From: Sphingomonas sp. SRS2
GTDB taxonomy: Bacteria; Pseudomonadota; Alphaproteobacteria; Sphingomonadales; Sphingomonadaceae
Reading direction: 5' to 3'
NCBI RefSeq assembly: GCF_000971055.1
Contig: NZ_LARW01000124.1
Span: forward strand, 1 to 38,366
Length of the DNA: 38,366 nucleotides
The notes under the pieces were generated by a model, which saw only the letters and a program-made list of their open reading frames with translations, was not told the DNA's origin and searched no databases. The translations under genes and the position numbers were made by a program. Positions 9,055-18,074 of this stretch are shown here, piece by piece (position 1 is the first letter of the stretch; each line of letters opens with the position of its first letter).

Positions 9055-9159
9055 CCTGCTCCTGCTGCAGGGTGGTCATTCTGGGCTGATCTTGACCCTT
9101 AGACGCTGTGGCTTGCCGGGCCTGTCGGCCCCAAGCGAAATCGCGCGCCTAAGGGCGCG
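9055..9159 (-). promoter_or_regulatory. leuA leader region with stem-loops (attenuator candidate)
   Basis: On the minus-strand transcript after the leader peptide there is a 6-bp stem (9154-9159 with 9144-9149, loop 9150-9153) that covers the leader stop codon, then a 5-bp GC stem (9127-9131 with 9118-9122), then a 5-bp stem (9067-9071 with 9055-9059) whose loop holds the leuA ribosome binding site. A second tiny frame of ten codons (9079-9047) ends in a GTGA overlap with the leuA start. No U-tract is seen, so control of translation or Rho-dependent termination is as likely as a classical terminator. Confidence 0.5.
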
Positions 9160-9196
9160 TAAGTCGAAGCAGGAGAAGGGCGTTGTGCCGTGTCAT
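9149..9196 (-). CDS. leuA leader peptide with four consecutive Leu codons
   Basis: ATG at 9196-9194 opens a 15-codon frame, MTRHNALLLLRLTRP, ending in TAG at 9151-9149. Codons 7-10 are CTT CTC CTG CTT and codon 12 is CTT, so five of fifteen residues are leucine, on the leucine-biosynthesis gene. This is the hallmark of ribosome-mediated attenuation: a shortage of charged tRNA-Leu stalls the ribosome and changes downstream RNA folding. The stop codon lies within the first downstream stem-loop. The ribosome binding site is weak. leuA begins 98 bases further on. The family-level mechanism is established for amino acid operons in proteobacteria; its working here is inferred. Confidence 0.72.
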   Translation of the reverse strand: MTRHNALLLLRLTRP

Positions 9197-9243
9197 TATG
9201 TCGCGCTGATACACATAAGAGGATTAACAAGTCCATAGGCTAA

Positions 9244-10104
9244 TCAGCCGCGGGGTTTAAGCGCCTCGGCCAGCGATGCCGTCGCGCTGCCCCGTCTCGC
9301 GGACTTCGGTTGATCGGGCGCGGGCGACCAGCCGGTAAGATAGACGATCTCGAAGGCTTCGCGCAGCCGGCCGTCCGCGCCCGACGCGCCGTGAAATTGT
9401 CCGAAGACCTCGGCCAGCCAGGCGCGTCCCGGCGCACGGCGCGATCGCTGCGTCAGCATGTTGGTAGCCGCCATGCCGCGCAGGTCATGCATAAGCCGGA
9501 CCGGATCGCCATAACCGACATCGAGCCGCTCGCCATCGGCGACCTGCAACGCGAAGCCCGCGCGCGACAACAGGTCGCCCGCCGATCGCACGTCGATCTG
9601 CGGATGGATACGGGGCGCTGCGCCGCCGCTCGACGCGCTGTCGGCGGCAAGCATCGCTGATTTAAGCCAGTTCAGGCTGCCCGCTCCGGCAAAGCTGCCG
9701 AGGAACAGGCCATCGGGACGCAAGATCCGCCGGATCAGCGCGAGCGCGCCGGGCAGATCGTTGACGCTGTCGAGCACGCCAATGGAAACGACGAGATCGA
9801 AGCTGCCATCGGCGAAGGGCAGGCGATCCTCATCGCATTGCACGCCCCCCGCCATGCGCGCGAAGGCGAAACCGGCATCGGCCTGGACGATCCGGCGCCC
9901 GGCGGCGGCGAATCGGGCCGCAACCCGTCCGTCATGGCAGCCGATCAGCAGCATGCGATCGAAGCTGCGGTTCACCATCGCGAGCCGCTCGGCCAGTTCG
10001 TCGGCCATATGCTCGATCAGGAAGGCGTGATCGGCAAAGCGCGGCGCGGCGCGATCGCGCCGGACACGGCGCAGCTGCCGGTCGAAAATATCAGGCTGGT
10101 CCAT
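9244..10104 (-). CDS. SAM-dependent methyltransferase-fold protein (BioC / NDUFAF5-like)
   Basis: 286 residues from ATG 10104. It begins MDQPDIFDRQLRRVRRDRAA, similar to the N-terminus of the BioC/NDUFAF5 group, then MLLIGCHDGRVAARFAAAG (degenerate motif I of the class I methyltransferase fold), QCDEDRLPFADGSFDLVVSIGVLDSVNDLPGALALIRRILRPDGLFLGSF (motifs III-V). In mitochondria NDUFAF5 modifies an arginine of a complex I subunit; alphaproteobacterial members may be orthologous, but BioC-like activity cannot be excluded. It is divergent from comF. A longer frame continues upstream of the chosen ATG but reads into the comF start region. Confidence 0.78.
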   Translation of the reverse strand: MDQPDIFDRQLRRVRRDRAAPRFADHAFLIEHMADELAERLAMVNRSFDRMLLIGCHDGRVAARFAAAGRRIVQADAGFAFARMAGGVQCDEDRLPFADGSFDLVVSIGVLDSVNDLPGALALIRRILRPDGLFLGSFAGAGSLNWLKSAMLAADSASSGGAAPRIHPQIDVRSAGDLLSRAGFALQVADGERLDVGYGDPVRLMHDLRGMAATNMLTQRSRRAPGRAWLAEVFGQFHGASGADGRLREAFEIVYLTGWSPAPDQPKSARRGSATASLAEALKPRG

Positions 10105-10165
10105 CGCCTGCGCTTGTGCCGCCGGGGCAGTTGCATGACAAGCAGGCTTGAGGGGTAGGGTCGGC

Positions 10166-10909
10166 ATGGGATTTATCGGGGCGGGCAGGGCGGTGATCGA
10201 CGCAGTGGTGCGGTTCGCGCTGCCGCCGCGTTGCCCCGGCTGCGGGGTGATCACGCCCGATGTGGACATTTTCTGCCTCGATTGCTGGTCGGCGCTCGAC
10301 TTTCTCGGCGATCCCCAATGCATGCGCTGCGGCCTGCCGTTCGAGATCGATCCTGGCCCCGGCGCGCTGTGCGGCGCCTGCTACGCCGATCCGCCCGCTA
10401 TCGACGCGATGCGCGCCGCGGTTGCCTATGGGCCGATCGCCAGCGCGCTGGCTCTCAAGCTGAAATATGGCCGGCGGCCCGGCATTGCCCGCACGATGGC
10501 GGTACAGATGCGGCGGCATATCCCCCGTGATGGCGAATGGTTGGTCGTGCCGGTGCCGCTGCACCGCTGGCGGATCTGGCGGCGCGGCTACAATCAGTCG
10601 GCACTGATGGCGCGGGCGCTGGTGAACGGCTCGGCGCACCGGCTGGCGCTTGATATGCTGACCCGGACAAAGGCGACGCCTTCGCTGCGCGGCCTAGGGC
10701 CCGATCGCCGTGTAAAGGTGGTGCGCGGCGCTTTCGCGGTCCGTGACAGGGCCGCCGTGGCGGGACGTTCGATCCTGATGGTCGACGATGTCTATACGAC
10801 CGGCGCCACGGTCAACGCCTGCGCGCGGGCGCTGAAGCGCGCGGGGGCGGATCGGGTCGAGGTGGTCAGCTGGGCGCGCGTGGTGCGCGATAATGATGTC
10901 GTGCGTTGA
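10166..10909 (+). CDS. comF: ComF-family phosphoribosyltransferase-like protein
   Basis: 247 residues from ATG 10166, which follows AGGGGTAGGG. The N-terminal part carries four Cys pairs (RCPGC, FCLDC, CMRC, LCGAC), the zinc-ribbon-like region of ComF. The C-terminal part is a type I phosphoribosyltransferase fold with the PRPP loop ILMVDDVYTTGATVNAC at about residues 200-216. ComF proteins support natural transformation in some bacteria, but the gene is widespread in alphaproteobacteria where its role is unclear. It is followed by grxC, a nitrilase and a DUF1178 gene in the same direction. Confidence 0.87.
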   Translation: MGFIGAGRAVIDAVVRFALPPRCPGCGVITPDVDIFCLDCWSALDFLGDPQCMRCGLPFEIDPGPGALCGACYADPPAIDAMRAAVAYGPIASALALKLKYGRRPGIARTMAVQMRRHIPRDGEWLVVPVPLHRWRIWRRGYNQSALMARALVNGSAHRLALDMLTRTKATPSLRGLGPDRRVKVVRGAFAVRDRAAVAGRSILMVDDVYTTGATVNACARALKRAGADRVEVVSWARVVRDNDVVR

Positions 10910-10958
10910 CATTCCCGCCTGCCGACAACATTTCGGCTGAAACGAGGACGATGATCGC

Positions 10959-11216
10959 ATGCCCAAGGTCGAAATCTACACCAAAGCCTTCTGCCCCTAT
11001 TGCTCGCGCGCCAAGGCTCTCCTGGACGCAAAGGGCGTTGCCTTCGAGGAATATGACATCAGCATGGGCGGGCCTAAGCGCGCCGAGATGATCCAGCGCG
11101 CCAACGGCGGCAGCACCGTTCCGCAAATCTTCATTGATGACCGCCACATAGGTGGTTCGGACGACATTCATGCACTCGACAGGGCCGGCAAGCTCGATCC
11201 GCTGCTGACCGCCTGA
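10959..11216 (+). CDS. grxC: Glutaredoxin 3 (dithiol, CPYC)
   Basis: 85 residues. The active site is C12-P-Y-C15 and the glutathione-binding elements STVPQIFID and GGSDDIHALD are intact, so this is a typical dithiol glutaredoxin reducing protein and mixed disulfides with glutathione in the cytoplasm. GAGG stands about twelve bases before the ATG. The stop abuts the ATG of the next gene directly, so grxC and the nitrilase are likely co-translated. Confidence 0.94.
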   Translation: MPKVEIYTKAFCPYCSRAKALLDAKGVAFEEYDISMGGPKRAEMIQRANGGSTVPQIFIDDRHIGGSDDIHALDRAGKLDPLLTA

Positions 11217-12044
11217 ATGCGCGTCGCGATCCATCAAAGCCGGACGGGTATCGACCCCGCCGCCAATGCCCGTGCGGTCGTCGATGCGATCGCCCAGGCG
11301 AAGGCTGGCGGGGCGGATATGCTCTTCACCCCCGAAATGTCGGGTTTACTGGATAGGGATCGCAAGCGCGCGGTGGCGCATCTTCGCGATGAGGCGAGCG
11401 ATCCCGTGCTGGCGGCGGTACGCGCAGCAGCGGCGGAGGCTGGCATTTGGGTCGACCTCGGTTCGCTGGCGCTCAAGGGCGGCGCGGATGGCCGGCTCGT
11501 CAATCGTGGCTTCGTGATCGATGGCAAGGGTGAAATCCGTGCCCGCTACGACAAGATCCATTTGTTCGACGTCGATCTGCCGACCGGCGAATCCTGGCGC
11601 GAATCGGCAGCCTATGCGCCGGGCGAGCGGACCGTGATCGCCACGACGCCGTGGGCGAAGATCGGCTTGTCGATCTGTTACGACATGCGCTTTCCCGATC
11701 TCTATCGCGCGCTGAGCAATGCCGGCGCAGAGATTTTGTCGGTGCCTGCGGCCTTCACCGTGCCGACCGGCAAAGCGCATTGGCACATCCTGCTGCGCGC
11801 CCGGGCGATCGAGGCAGGGGCATTCGTGATCGCCGCGGCACAATATGGCGTGCATGACGATGGCCGCGCCACGTTCGGCCATTCGCTGGTGGTCGATCCG
11901 TGGGGCGAAATACTGCTCGACATGGGGGAGGGCGAAGGAGTCGGTTTCGCCGATCTCGACATGGCGAGGATCGCCGACGTCCGGAGCCGGGTGCCCGCGC
12001 TCCAGCATCGCCGGCCAATTGTCACGCCGGAGACGAGCGCATGA
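11217..12044 (+). CDS. Carbon-nitrogen hydrolase of the Nit1 / deaminated-glutathione amidase type
   Basis: 275 residues, one nitrilase-superfamily domain. The catalytic triad is visible: Glu40 (LFTPEMSG), Lys near 113 (RYDKIHLFDVD) and Cys near 154 (LSICYDMRFPDLYRAL). The context YDKIHLFDVDLP and CYDMRFPDLYR is that of Nit1-type amidases that repair deaminated glutathione. Position directly after glutaredoxin fits a glutathione-related role. It overlaps the next gene by ATGA. Confidence 0.88.
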   Translation: MRVAIHQSRTGIDPAANARAVVDAIAQAKAGGADMLFTPEMSGLLDRDRKRAVAHLRDEASDPVLAAVRAAAAEAGIWVDLGSLALKGGADGRLVNRGFVIDGKGEIRARYDKIHLFDVDLPTGESWRESAAYAPGERTVIATTPWAKIGLSICYDMRFPDLYRALSNAGAEILSVPAAFTVPTGKAHWHILLRARAIEAGAFVIAAAQYGVHDDGRATFGHSLVVDPWGEILLDMGEGEGVGFADLDMARIADVRSRVPALQHRRPIVTPETSA

Positions 12045-12508
12045 TCGTCTTCGATCTTGCTTGCAAGAACGCCGGCCATGTCTTTGAAATATGGTTCGGA
12101 TCCTCAACGGATTATGAGGATCAGAAGGCGCGTGGACTGGTGTCCTGCCCCTATTGCGGGTCATGCGATGTCGATAAGGCGGTCATGGCGCCGAATGTGG
12201 CGCCCAAGGGCAATGGCCGCCGGGACGCGCCATCCACGGCGATTGCCGCCGCAGCCAATGTTCCTACGCCCGAGGAGTTCAAGGCCTCGGTTGCCCGGCT
12301 TGCCGAGATGCAGGGCAAGATGCTCGAGGGATCGGATTATGTCGGCGAGAAATTCGCCGAGGAAGCCCGCGCTATGCATCTGGGCGAGCAGGATAGCCGC
12401 CAGATTCATGGGCGGACCTCGATCGAGGAGGCAAAGGCGCTGATCGAGGAGGGGATTCCGGTTGCGCCCTTGCTGCTGCCGGTGCGACCGCCCAAAAGCC
12501 AGAACTGA
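12041..12508 (+). CDS. DUF1178 family protein
   Basis: 155 residues from an ATG that overlaps the nitrilase stop. The N-terminus MIVFDLACKNAGHVFEIWFGSS and the pair SCPYCGS (about residues 38-44) with an upstream Cys at position 8 suggest a small zinc ribbon; the C-terminal half (EEFKASVARLAEMQGKMLEGSDYVGEKFAEEARAMHLGEQDSRQIHG) is the conserved DUF1178 helix region. Function is unknown. The grxC-Nit1-DUF1178 series is recalled as conserved in alphaproteobacteria, suggesting a shared house-keeping role. Confidence 0.87.
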   Translation: MIVFDLACKNAGHVFEIWFGSSTDYEDQKARGLVSCPYCGSCDVDKAVMAPNVAPKGNGRRDAPSTAIAAAANVPTPEEFKASVARLAEMQGKMLEGSDYVGEKFAEEARAMHLGEQDSRQIHGRTSIEEAKALIEEGIPVAPLLLPVRPPKSQN

Positions 12509-12538
12509 TCCGCTTCGATCCGGGTGTAGGAGGCGAAT

Positions 12539-12615
12539 TGGTGGTCCCGGAGGGACTCGAACCCCCGACGCCCACTTTAGGAAAGTGGCGCTCTATCCGG
12601 CTGAGCTACGGAACC
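12539..12615 (-). tRNA. tRNA-Arg (anticodon CCT)
   Basis: The 77-base cloverleaf is complete with encoded CCA. Acceptor GGTTCCG pairs with CGGGACC (one G-U), the anticodon stem CCACT/AGTGG encloses TTCCTAA, so the anticodon is CCT, and the T arm holds GGTTCGAGTCC. Confidence 0.95.
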
Positions 12616-12754
12616 ACGGGGGCGGTTACTAATCAGGTGTGGCGCGTCCGTCCAGTCGTGTCGGGAGGCCGGCGAACTATCGGTCTCAATGCTTGAAGGT
12701 CGGACGGCACCTCGCCGCAAGGCAGGCCAGCGCGCGCTAAGTACATGATTTCGT

Positions 12755-12828
12755 TGGAGCGGGTGAAGGGAATCGAACCCTCGTCGTAAGCTTGGGAAGC
12801 TTCTGCTCTACCATTGAGCTACACCCGC
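12755..12828 (-). tRNA. tRNA-Gly (anticodon CCC)
   Basis: The 74-base cloverleaf with encoded CCA has acceptor GCGGGTG pairing with CACCCGC, D arm GCTC/GAGC, and an anticodon loop TTCCCAA giving CCC. The outermost anticodon-stem pair is a G-A mismatch. The accessory region begins just beyond its 5' end. Confidence 0.94.
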
Positions 12829-13205
12829 ATTTCAAGCACTTAGCTGCAATTTCGGAGCTCGTTTTACAGAGCGTTTTACAGCGCGGTGCTTAACCGACGT
12901 TCAAATGGCACAGTCGCCGTCGGGCGGTCAATCCAAACTGCGGGCGAACCGTCGAGGATTGGACCCGCGATTGCCAACGCGTTTGGTCGGTGGCTATGCA
13001 TAAACACCGTCGATGAATGCGTGGATGTCAGCTTCGCGCGATCGGGGCCTTTTGCGTTCGTATCTCCGCCCCCCAAAAAGGCGCCGTGGTGTCCCCATCT
13101 CTCTGGATGAGAAGGTCGATGACGAATCCCGTCCCGTCCCCTACAAGAACGAAGGTCATGAAGGGTGTGGCACACTCGCGCCTTGTTGAATGGGAAACTG
13201 CCTGA
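12829..13205. other. intergenic region at the chromosome-island junction
   Basis: No convincing gene is seen in these 377 bases. A tandem direct repeat CGTTTTACAG occurs at 12860-12869 and 12872-12881 (12-base period), close to the tRNA-Gly 5' side. It could mark an old integration junction or a decayed recombinase end, but no second copy was noticed in the window. The promoter of the methyltransferase operon should lie in the right half. Confidence 0.4.
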
Positions 13206-15998
13206 ATGAATGCCGTTGAGATCGAAGAAGCCGTATCCGACTTGGTCCTCCAGCCCTTCGATGCCGACGAATTCCCGTTTCAGTTTCTCGCCGCGTTCGG
13301 GGCAAAGGACACGACGCTCAAGCGTTTGCGTAAGGGCGAATCCAACCAGTCCGATGTTGGTGGCGTCCTGTGGCGCAACAACATTCACGTTGCCACCGCT
13401 GCCCCCGGTGCCGTCGGCCCGGCTTTCGCCGCTCTGCGCGACAGTCCCAAGACCCTAAGCCAGAAGGCCAAGTTCATCCTCGCCACCGATGGCGAGACGT
13501 TCGAGGCGGAGGATCTTGTGTCTGGCGACGTCCCCGCGGGGCCTTATGTTGATCTGCCCCGGCATTTCGCGACGTTCTTGCCGCTGGCGGGCATCTCCCC
13601 CGTCAAGGAGATAAAAAACACCCCCATCGACGTCAAGGCGACGGGGCGGCTCAACCGCCTCTATGTCGAGCTGTTGAAGGACAATCCGGACTGGGCGACC
13701 GAGGCTAAACGGTCGCAGCTGAACCAATTCATGGCACAGCTGATCTTCTGCTTTTTCGCCGAAGACACCGACATCTTCCACGGCAGCTACAAGTTCACGC
13801 CCACGGTCGAGCGGATGACCAGCGGCCAGGCCGATGACACGCAGGCCGTCATCGCCGAGTTGTTCCGCGCGATGGGCACCCGGCCAGAACACCGCGCAGT
13901 GGGCAAGTTCCCCACCTGGGCGGACGGCTTCCCCTACGTGAACGGCGGCTATCTGTTCAGCGGCGCGGCGGAGGCCCCATATTTCGGCCGTACGGCACGC
14001 GCCTATTTGCTGCGCGCGGGCGAATTGGATTGGAAGGAGATCAACCCCGACATCTTCGGATCGATGATCCAGGCGGTTGCCGACGATGACGAGCGCGGCG
14101 AGTTGGGCATGCACTATACCAGCGTGCCCAACATCCTGAAGGTGCTGAACCCGCTGTTCCTCGATTCTCTACGCGAGCAGCTGAAGGCGGCGGGCGACAG
14201 TAAGCAACGGCTGCGCAACCTACGCAAGCGGCTGGCCGGCATCCGCGTGTTCGATCCCGCGTGCGGATCGGGCAATTTCCTCGTTATCGCCTACAAGGAA
14301 ATGCGCGCGATCGAAGCGACGATCGTCGTGCGGTTGGGCGGCGAAGCGAATCTGAAGCTGGAGGAGCGCCGCAGCGTCATCCCGCTCTCCAATTTCTACG
14401 GCATCGAGATCAAGGGCTTCGCCGCCGAGATCGCCCGTCTCGCGCTTTTGATCGCCGAGTTTCAAGCGGACTGCCTGTATCTGAGTCAACAGGAAGCGCG
14501 CGCGATGGTGCTGCCGCTGCACAAGACTGGGCAGATCACCGTCGGCAATGCGCTGCGGATAGATTGGCTGGAGATATGTCCGCCCATAACCAGCCGCGCG
14601 GTGGCGGAGGAAGACCTTGCCGGACCGACCGGGCGGCTGGTGTTGGAAGAGAACGGCCTCGGCGTGCAGATCGAGACGTTCATCTGCGGGAACCCGCCTT
14701 ACAAGGGGAGCCAGCAGCAAACGTCGGAGCAAAAGCGGGACTTGGAATCTGCATTCGGCTCCGCCGCCGCCGGAGCCGCATCTGCTGACTACGTTGCGGG
14801 TTGGCCGATTACGGCCGCAAAATACAGCAGGCACACGCGATGCGAAGCGGCGTTCGTGATGACGAATTCGATCTGCCAAGGCCGTCAAGTTCCAACCGTC
14901 TGGGCAACCATCTTCGAGGAAGGCCTGGAAATTAAGTTCGCTTACACCTCCTTCACATGGGCAAATCTCGCTAGCCACAATGCTGGAGTGACGGTCGTAG
15001 TTGTGGGAATCTCGCGTGATGCAGGTCAGCCCCGTCGATTAATTGCTTCGTCAGGTTCGGAACTCAACGTGCGGGACGTAGCAAATATTAACGCGTATCT
15101 CGTGGCCGGGCCTGACATTCGGGTGCTTCCAGAACGGCGCCCTTTATCAATGTTACCAGAGCTTCAATTCGGGAATATGCCGAATGACGGTGGGAATCTC
15201 CTGCTCACGGCTGAAGAGGCGAGAGAAGCGATTGATAGGCACGGCGTCGATCCTATTTTCGTGAAGGATTTCATCGGATCACAGGAATTTATTCACGGTC
15301 TCGAGAAACGGTGCATATGGGTGGACGACGATTCTTATCGAGCTGCACAAGCGAACCAATGGCTTGCAACGCGTTTCGAAAACGTCCGGAAACTCAGAAC
15401 GGATTCGAGTCGGCCGACAACGCAAGAACTTGCAAGCGTGCCTTATCGCTTTGGTGAGGTCCGCCAAAGAGGCGGTGAAATAGCTGTGGTCCTTCCACGG
15501 ATCACATCAGAAAACCGCGAATATCTACCAGTAGGACTGGTAAAGGCGGGCGCAATAATTAGCAGTCAAAATTTTGCGATATATAATGCGCCACTTTGGT
15601 GCTTGTCTATGTTGGCCTCACAACTTCATAGAGCGTGGATCGCCGTCGTCTGTGGAAGAACTCGAACGGATTTCGCTTACTCCAACACTCTCGGTTGGAA
15701 TACTTTTCCCGTCCCCAAGCTGACCGAGCACAACAAGGCCGATCTCACTCGCACTGCTGAGAACATTCTGCTCGCGCGCGAGGCGCACTTCCCCGCGACG
15801 ATCGCCAATCTCTACGATCCGGAGACGATGCCGGACGATCTGCGCCGCGCGCATGACGACAATGATGAGGTGCTGGAGCGGATCTATATCGGCCGCCACT
15901 TCCGCAACGATACCGAGCGGCTGGAGAGGCTGTTCGATCTCTACACCAAAATGACGGCGGATACGCCGAAGACGAAAAAGGGCAAGAAGGCCGCATGA
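13206..15998 (+). CDS. MmeI-like class I DNA adenine methyltransferase
   Basis: 930 residues. Motif I, FDPACGSGNFLVIAYKEMR, is at about residues 349-367 and motif IV, NPPY, at about 496-499, the order and spacing of N6-adenine methyltransferases. The first 200 residues (AAFGAKDTTLKRLRKGESN, PKTLSQKAKFILATDGETF, HFATFLPLAGI, NQFMAQLIFCFFAEDTDIF) match the N-terminal and helical regions of MmeI-family enzymes as remembered; no clear PD-(D/E)XK site is seen, so the protein may methylate only. Residues about 500-830 should be the target-recognition part and are much richer in A/T than the flanks. The ATG overlaps of the next two genes make a trio with a helicase and a nuclease, which implies a restriction-like defence system. 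Confidence 0.85.
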   Translation: MNAVEIEEAVSDLVLQPFDADEFPFQFLAAFGAKDTTLKRLRKGESNQSDVGGVLWRNNIHVATAAPGAVGPAFAALRDSPKTLSQKAKFILATDGETFEAEDLVSGDVPAGPYVDLPRHFATFLPLAGISPVKEIKNTPIDVKATGRLNRLYVELLKDNPDWATEAKRSQLNQFMAQLIFCFFAEDTDIFHGSYKFTPTVERMTSGQADDTQAVIAELFRAMGTRPEHRAVGKFPTWADGFPYVNGGYLFSGAAEAPYFGRTARAYLLRAGELDWKEINPDIFGSMIQAVADDDERGELGMHYTSVPNILKVLNPLFLDSLREQLKAAGDSKQRLRNLRKRLAGIRVFDPACGSGNFLVIAYKEMRAIEATIVVRLGGEANLKLEERRSVIPLSNFYGIEIKGFAAEIARLALLIAEFQADCLYLSQQEARAMVLPLHKTGQITVGNALRIDWLEICPPITSRAVAEEDLAGPTGRLVLEENGLGVQIETFICGNPPYKGSQQQTSEQKRDLESAFGSAAAGAASADYVAGWPITAAKYSRHTRCEAAFVMTNSICQGRQVPTVWATIFEEGLEIKFAYTSFTWANLASHNAGVTVVVVGISRDAGQPRRLIASSGSELNVRDVANINAYLVAGPDIRVLPERRPLSMLPELQFGNMPNDGGNLLLTAEEAREAIDRHGVDPIFVKDFIGSQEFIHGLEKRCIWVDDDSYRAAQANQWLATRFENVRKLRTDSSRPTTQELASVPYRFGEVRQRGGEIAVVLPRITSENREYLPVGLVKAGAIISSQNFAIYNAPLWCLSMLASQLHRAWIAVVCGRTRTDFAYSNTLGWNTFPVPKLTEHNKADLTRTAENILLAREAHFPATIANLYDPETMPDDLRRAHDDNDEVLERIYIGRHFRNDTERLERLFDLYTKMTADTPKTKKGKKAA

Positions 15999-18073
15999 CC
16001 GAAACTCACCCACGCACCATCCCCGCTGTCCGTCTCGTGACCGCGCATACCGGTGCGTCGGCAAAGGCCAACGAACTTGGCATGCGCCCGATGCAGTCGC
16101 GCGTCTATGATCGGCGCGGCGAGCAATATCTCTTGATTAAGTCGCCGCCAGCCTCGGGAAAGTCCCGTGCGCTGATGTTCGTGGCGCTCGACAAATTGCA
16201 CAATCAGGGCCGGAAACAGGCGATCATCGTCGTGCCGGAGCGCTCGATCGGCGGCAGCTTCGCCGATGAGCCATTGAGTAAGTTCGGTTTTTGGGCGGAT
16301 TGGACGGTGAAGCCGCACTGGAACCTGTGCAACGTCCCCGGCGCGGACGATGTGAAGGTAGCCAAATCGAAAGTGAAGGCGTTGGGCGAGTTTCTGGCGA
16401 GCGACGATCATGTCCTAGTCTGCACCCATGCGACATTCCGCTTCGCGATCGACGAACTGGGCATCGAGGCGTTCGACGACCGCCTGATCGCGGTGGATGA
16501 GTTCCACCATGTCTCTGCCAACCCGGACAACCGGCTGGGCGCGCAACTAGGCAAGCTGATCGGGCGAGACAGGGTCCATCTGGTCGCTATGACCGGCAGC
16601 TATTTCCGAGGTGATGCGGTCGCGGTGCTGACGCCAGAGGACGAGGCGAGGTTCGTCACCGTCACCTACACATACTATGAGCAGCTGAACGGCTATGAAT
16701 ATCTGAAGACGCTGGATATCGCCTACAGCTTCTACACCGGTCGATACATCGACAAGATCAATGACCTGCTCGATCCAGCGATCAAAACCATCGTGCACAT
16801 CCCCAGCGTCAACAGCCGGGAGAGCACCAAGGATAAGCACCGCGAAGTCGAGGAGATCATGGATCACCTAGGAACCTGGCGTGGCACCGATGAGGTTACC
16901 GGCTTCCATCTGATCGAAACCGCCGACCGCCGCACAATCAAGGTCGCCGATTTGGTGGACGATGATTCAGCCAAGCGCGACCGTGTGTCGTCGGCGTTGA
17001 AAAGCCCGGCGGCACGCAAGGACCGCGATCATGTCGACATCATCATTGCGCTGGGCATGGCGAAAGAAGGATTCGACTGGATCTGGTGCGAACATGCGCT
17101 GACCGTCGGCTATCGTTCCAGCCTGACCGAGATCATTCAGATCATCGGTCGCGCTACCCGCGACGCGCCGGGCAAGACAGTGGCCCGTTTCACGAATCTG
17201 ATTGCCGAACCCGCCGCTGCCGACGATGTCGTCGCCGATGCCGTCAATGATACGCTGAAAGCGATCGCGGCCAGCCTGCTCATGGAGCAGGTGCTGGCGC
17301 CGCGTTTTGAATTCACCCCCAAGGATGTGGGTGAGAAGCCCGGCTATGATTATGGGCCCGATGGTTATCAGGAGGGTAAGGCCAATGTCGGGTTCAACGA
17401 GGAACGTGGGCAGTTCCATTTCGAGCTGAAGGGGCTGGTCAAGCCGCAGTCGGAAGCAGCGAAGCGAATTTGCCAGGAAGACCTGAACGAAGTGATCACT
17501 GCCTTCGTACAGGATAAGACCGCGCTGGAGCGCGGGATGTTCGATCCGGAAACCGTGCCCGAGGAACTGACCCAGGTGCGTATGGGCAAGATCGTCCGCG
17601 ATCGTTACCCGGACCTCAGCGACACCGATCAGGAAGCGATCCGCCAACACGCCATTGCCGCTCTCAACATCACACAGCAGGCAAGCAAGATCATCGCGGA
17701 CACCGCGACCGACGACGGCACCGGCGAGCTGAAGGTCAACACGTCTTTCGTCGATGGCGTGCGCAAGTTCATGAATGTGCGTGAGCTCGACATCGATCTG
17801 ATCGACCATATCAATCCATTTGACGCAGCCTATGCGATCCTTGCCAAAGCGATGAACGAGGCCACGTTGCGACAGGTGCAAGCGGCAATTGCCGGCCGGA
17901 AGTCGACGCTTTCGGAAGAGGATGCACGCGCTTACGCCGTGCGCGCCGTCGAATGGAAGCGCGAACGTGGCCGCGCGCCCGACGTTGCTTCGCAAGACCC
18001 TTGGGAACGCCAATTGGCCGAGGGCGTCGCAGCCTTCGCCCGTTATCGGGCAAAGGCCGCTGCCAGTGGCTGA
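15995..18073 (+). CDS. SF2 DEAD/DEAH-type helicase of the methyltransferase trio
   Basis: 692 residues. Walker A is SPPASGKSRA (about residues 50-58), Walker B is VDEFHH (about 166-171), motif III is AMTGSYFR, and motif VI QIIGRATRDAPGK lies at about 382-394, so both RecA-like lobes are present. The last 250 residues are unassigned and mostly helical. The Walker B box DEFH is like that of restriction-type translocases rather than DEAD RNA helicases. The ATG overlaps the methyltransferase stop (ATGA), so stoichiometric expression is likely. Inferred role: ATP-dependent translocation or unwinding coupling recognition of unmodified DNA to the nuclease encoded next. Confidence 0.85.
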   Translation: MTETHPRTIPAVRLVTAHTGASAKANELGMRPMQSRVYDRRGEQYLLIKSPPASGKSRALMFVALDKLHNQGRKQAIIVVPERSIGGSFADEPLSKFGFWADWTVKPHWNLCNVPGADDVKVAKSKVKALGEFLASDDHVLVCTHATFRFAIDELGIEAFDDRLIAVDEFHHVSANPDNRLGAQLGKLIGRDRVHLVAMTGSYFRGDAVAVLTPEDEARFVTVTYTYYEQLNGYEYLKTLDIAYSFYTGRYIDKINDLLDPAIKTIVHIPSVNSRESTKDKHREVEEIMDHLGTWRGTDEVTGFHLIETADRRTIKVADLVDDDSAKRDRVSSALKSPAARKDRDHVDIIIALGMAKEGFDWIWCEHALTVGYRSSLTEIIQIIGRATRDAPGKTVARFTNLIAEPAAADDVVADAVNDTLKAIAASLLMEQVLAPRFEFTPKDVGEKPGYDYGPDGYQEGKANVGFNEERGQFHFELKGLVKPQSEAAKRICQEDLNEVITAFVQDKTALERGMFDPETVPEELTQVRMGKIVRDRYPDLSDTDQEAIRQHAIAALNITQQASKIIADTATDDGTGELKVNTSFVDGVRKFMNVRELDIDLIDHINPFDAAYAILAKAMNEATLRQVQAAIAGRKSTLSEEDARAYAVRAVEWKRERGRAPDVASQDPWERQLAEGVAAFARYRAKAAASG

Positions 18074-18074
18074 T

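Noticed and set aside
12755-12828. tRNA-Gly 3' end as integration site for the island
   Set aside because: The accessory DNA is on the 5' side of the tRNA and no duplicated tRNA segment was found in the window.
12876-13388. 170-codon minus-strand frame at the island border
   Set aside because: It overlaps the start of the methyltransferase gene antisense, has no good start signal and no recognisable domain; a remnant recombinase was considered but no catalytic motifs are present.
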